Origin: an uncultured Haloferula sp.
GTDB lineage: Bacteria; Verrucomicrobiota; Verrucomicrobiae; Verrucomicrobiales; Akkermansiaceae
Reading direction: 5' to 3'
NCBI GenBank assembly: GCA_946481625.1
Contig: CAMLOZ010000181.1
Location: 1 to 7,003, forward strand
DNA: 7,003 nucleotides
Position numbers and translations under genes: made by a program. The notes under the pieces were generated by a model. It saw only the letters and a list, made by a program, of their open reading frames with translations, was not told where the DNA came from and did not search any database. Numbering within the stretch: position 1 is the stretch's first letter; the number at the start of each line of letters is the position of its first letter. This document shows, piece by piece, positions 5,977 to 7,003 of the stretch.

Positions 5977-6012
5977 GAAAATGCCGGGGACCGCTTGCGG
6001 CAATCCCCGGCA
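5977..6012 (-). terminator. Rho-independent terminator of the LamG protein gene
   Basis: On the minus strand TGCCGGGGA (6012-6004) pairs perfectly over nine bases with TCCCCGGCA (5990-5982). The 13-base interior carries a further CCGC/GCGG pairing with a small bulge. TTTT (5981-5978) follows immediately. It starts 22 bases after the TGA of the LamG gene and lies before ald, so it should separate the two transcripts. The T-run is short but the GC stem is strong. Confidence 0.7.
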
Positions 6013-6033
6013 ATCCGACGGAACCCGGCAGTC

Positions 6034-7003
6034 TCAGTCCTGCAGGACGATCTGGTAGAAGGCCTTGCCCGCGGGCGGCGCCGGATCGGTGAAGCTCGCG
6101 GTCCCCGCCGTGCCGGGTACGGTGGCGATCGTGCTCCACGAACTCAGGTCCGCGCTGCGGCGAACCGTGAAGGTGACGCCGGTTGCGCTCGGCCACTGGA
6201 TCTGGCCGGTGCCTGCGCGCGTAGCGTGGAAGGCGGAGGAACCGTCGTTCGGGATCAGGCCAAGCCGATACTCGGTGAGGTTTTCGGTGCCGTCGTTGTC
6301 GAAGTCGCCGTCCGGGACCTGACCGAGATTGCCGAAGTACTGCAACTCCCATTCGTCGGCCAGGCTGTCGCCATCGCCCCCGGTGAAGAGGAACTGGAAA
6401 GCACTCCGCGCCACCGAACTGATGCGGACTTCGTCGATCAACCCGAGAAAGGCGTCCGTGCTTCCGCCATTGATCCGGCCTTCATTCCCAATGGTGAGGT
6501 CGCACGCGGCACCGGCCGAAAGGTCGTTGGTCATCTGGAGCGATGCCACCTGGTTCGCCTGGGTGCGGGATGGATCGAGCAAGGTCCAGTAGAACTTCAG
6601 GTTGTCCGCGGTGGCTTCGGCACCGTTATAGGCGACAGCCACATGATACCAAGCCCCTTGGACCGGGGCATCCGCCGCGGCACCCGCCGGCAGTGCCGTG
6701 CTGAGGGATTGGACTCCGGACCCGTGAAGATTGATGAACTCGAGCAGGGGTGCCGTGCCTGCGGTGTTACCTGAACCACCGACCGGCACGAGGCGGAATT
6801 GCCAGACGCGCTCCGCGGCCACATCGCCTTCCCCGGAGATGATCTGCATCGGCGCTGCCGAGGCCGGAGCTGTCATGGGATCGAAGTCCAGGCGGACGAT
6901 GGCCTCGAAGGTGAAGGCTCCATCGCCACCGGCGTAAGCAAGCGTGGCATTGTCGGTGGTGTCTCCCGCCAGAGGCAGGGCGGAGAGCACGCCTCCGGTG
7001 GAC
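6034..7003 (-). CDS. Exported LamG-domain protein with C-terminal beta module (N-terminus beyond right edge)
   Basis: The frame is open to the right edge, giving 322 visible residues; the GTG at 6990 lies inside the protein, since coding character continues upstream (STGGVLSALPL). A concanavalin A-like LamG/Laminin_G_3 domain fills roughly the first 200 visible residues, with FTFEAIVRLDF, WYHVAVAYNG and the diagnostic end FLGLIDEVRISSVARS. Next comes an Asp/Asn-rich segment, GDGDSLADEWELQYFG then DGDFDNDGTENLTEYRLG, which resembles Ca2+-binding TSP3/EF-type loops. The last ~65 residues form a beta-rich module with FTVRRSADLSSWSTI and the end AFYQIVLQD, a layout typical of large secreted Verrucomicrobiota proteins. 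No PEP-CTERM or membrane anchor is seen at the C-terminus. A carbohydrate- or surface-binding role is inferred from LamG. It is followed by a good terminator. Confidence 0.85.
   Translation of the reverse strand, partial: STGGVLSALPLAGDTTDNATLAYAGGDGAFTFEAIVRLDFDPMTAPASAAPMQIISGEGDVAAERVWQFRLVPVGGSGNTAGTAPLLEFINLHGSGVQSLSTALPAGAAADAPVQGAWYHVAVAYNGAEATADNLKFYWTLLDPSRTQANQVASLQMTNDLSAGAACDLTIGNEGRINGGSTDAFLGLIDEVRISSVARSAFQFLFTGGDGDSLADEWELQYFGNLGQVPDGDFDNDGTENLTEYRLGLIPNDGSSAFHATRAGTGQIQWPSATGVTFTVRRSADLSSWSTIATVPGTAGTASFTDPAPPAGKAFYQIVLQD

Noticed and set aside
5839..6774. A 311-codon plus-strand frame across the ald leader and the LamG gene
   Set aside because: It crosses a gene start, a terminator and the 3' half of the LamG gene in antisense, which no real gene here would do, and it shows no domain.
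6988..6990. GTG as the true start of the LamG protein
   Set aside because: Coding sequence continues in frame to the window edge, no signal peptide follows the GTG, and LamG-type sequence begins at once, so the gene is cut by the edge.
1..7003. Defence, toxin-antitoxin, secretion-island, retron or CRISPR system
   Set aside because: No nuclease, reverse transcriptase, toxin pair, integrase, transposase or spaced repeat array was found on either strand; the recognisable genes are housekeeping, membrane or secreted-protein genes.

Overview
The window looks like a chromosomal stretch from a high-GC bacterium of the Verrucomicrobiota, probably the Verrucomicrobiales/Luteolibacter type. This is inferred from gene content. 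Both window ends cut secreted proteins of a style common in that phylum: an 'IAYWNF' start directly after a signal peptide on the left, and a LamG domain followed by a Asp-rich 'DGDSLADEWE' segment and a C-terminal beta module on the right. Heme A synthase has the long first loop and EYINR motif that I associate with the Bacteroidota/Verrucomicrobiota form, and most genes lack a clear Shine-Dalgarno sequence. No rRNA, tRNA, CRISPR array, insertion sequence or phage gene was seen.

Layout from left to right. (1) 1-393, minus strand: the first 131 codons of an exported protein, running off the left edge. (2) 394-566: a divergent, AT-richer intergenic region with a cluster of palindromic half-sites that may be an operator. 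(3) 567-1088, plus: a GbsR/MarR-type regulator, then 1171-2187, plus: a TIGR01777-family NAD(P)-dependent epimerase-like protein with a strong ribosome binding site. (4) 2236-2430, plus: a possible small single-span membrane protein, followed by a weak terminator candidate. (5) 2540-3715, plus: an AI-2E/PerM-family membrane permease, then after 37 bases 3753-4766, plus: heme A synthase (ctaA). (6) 4755-5867, minus: alanine dehydrogenase (ald), whose 3' end overlaps the 3' end of ctaA by 12 bases. (7) 5977-6012: a convincing terminator on the minus strand, serving (8) 6034-7003, minus: a large exported LamG protein whose N-terminus lies beyond the right edge.

The genes do not form one pathway. 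The regulator and the epimerase probably form a small transcription unit. CtaA supplies heme A to an aa3-type oxidase encoded elsewhere, and alanine dehydrogenase links alanine to pyruvate and ammonium. The two edge genes encode envelope or secreted proteins. I see no convincing undescribed multi-gene system. The points most worth checking are the half-site cluster upstream of the regulator, the heme-ligand position occupied by Asn in CtaA, the altered nucleotide-binding motif of the epimerase, and the leader hairpins before ctaA and ald.
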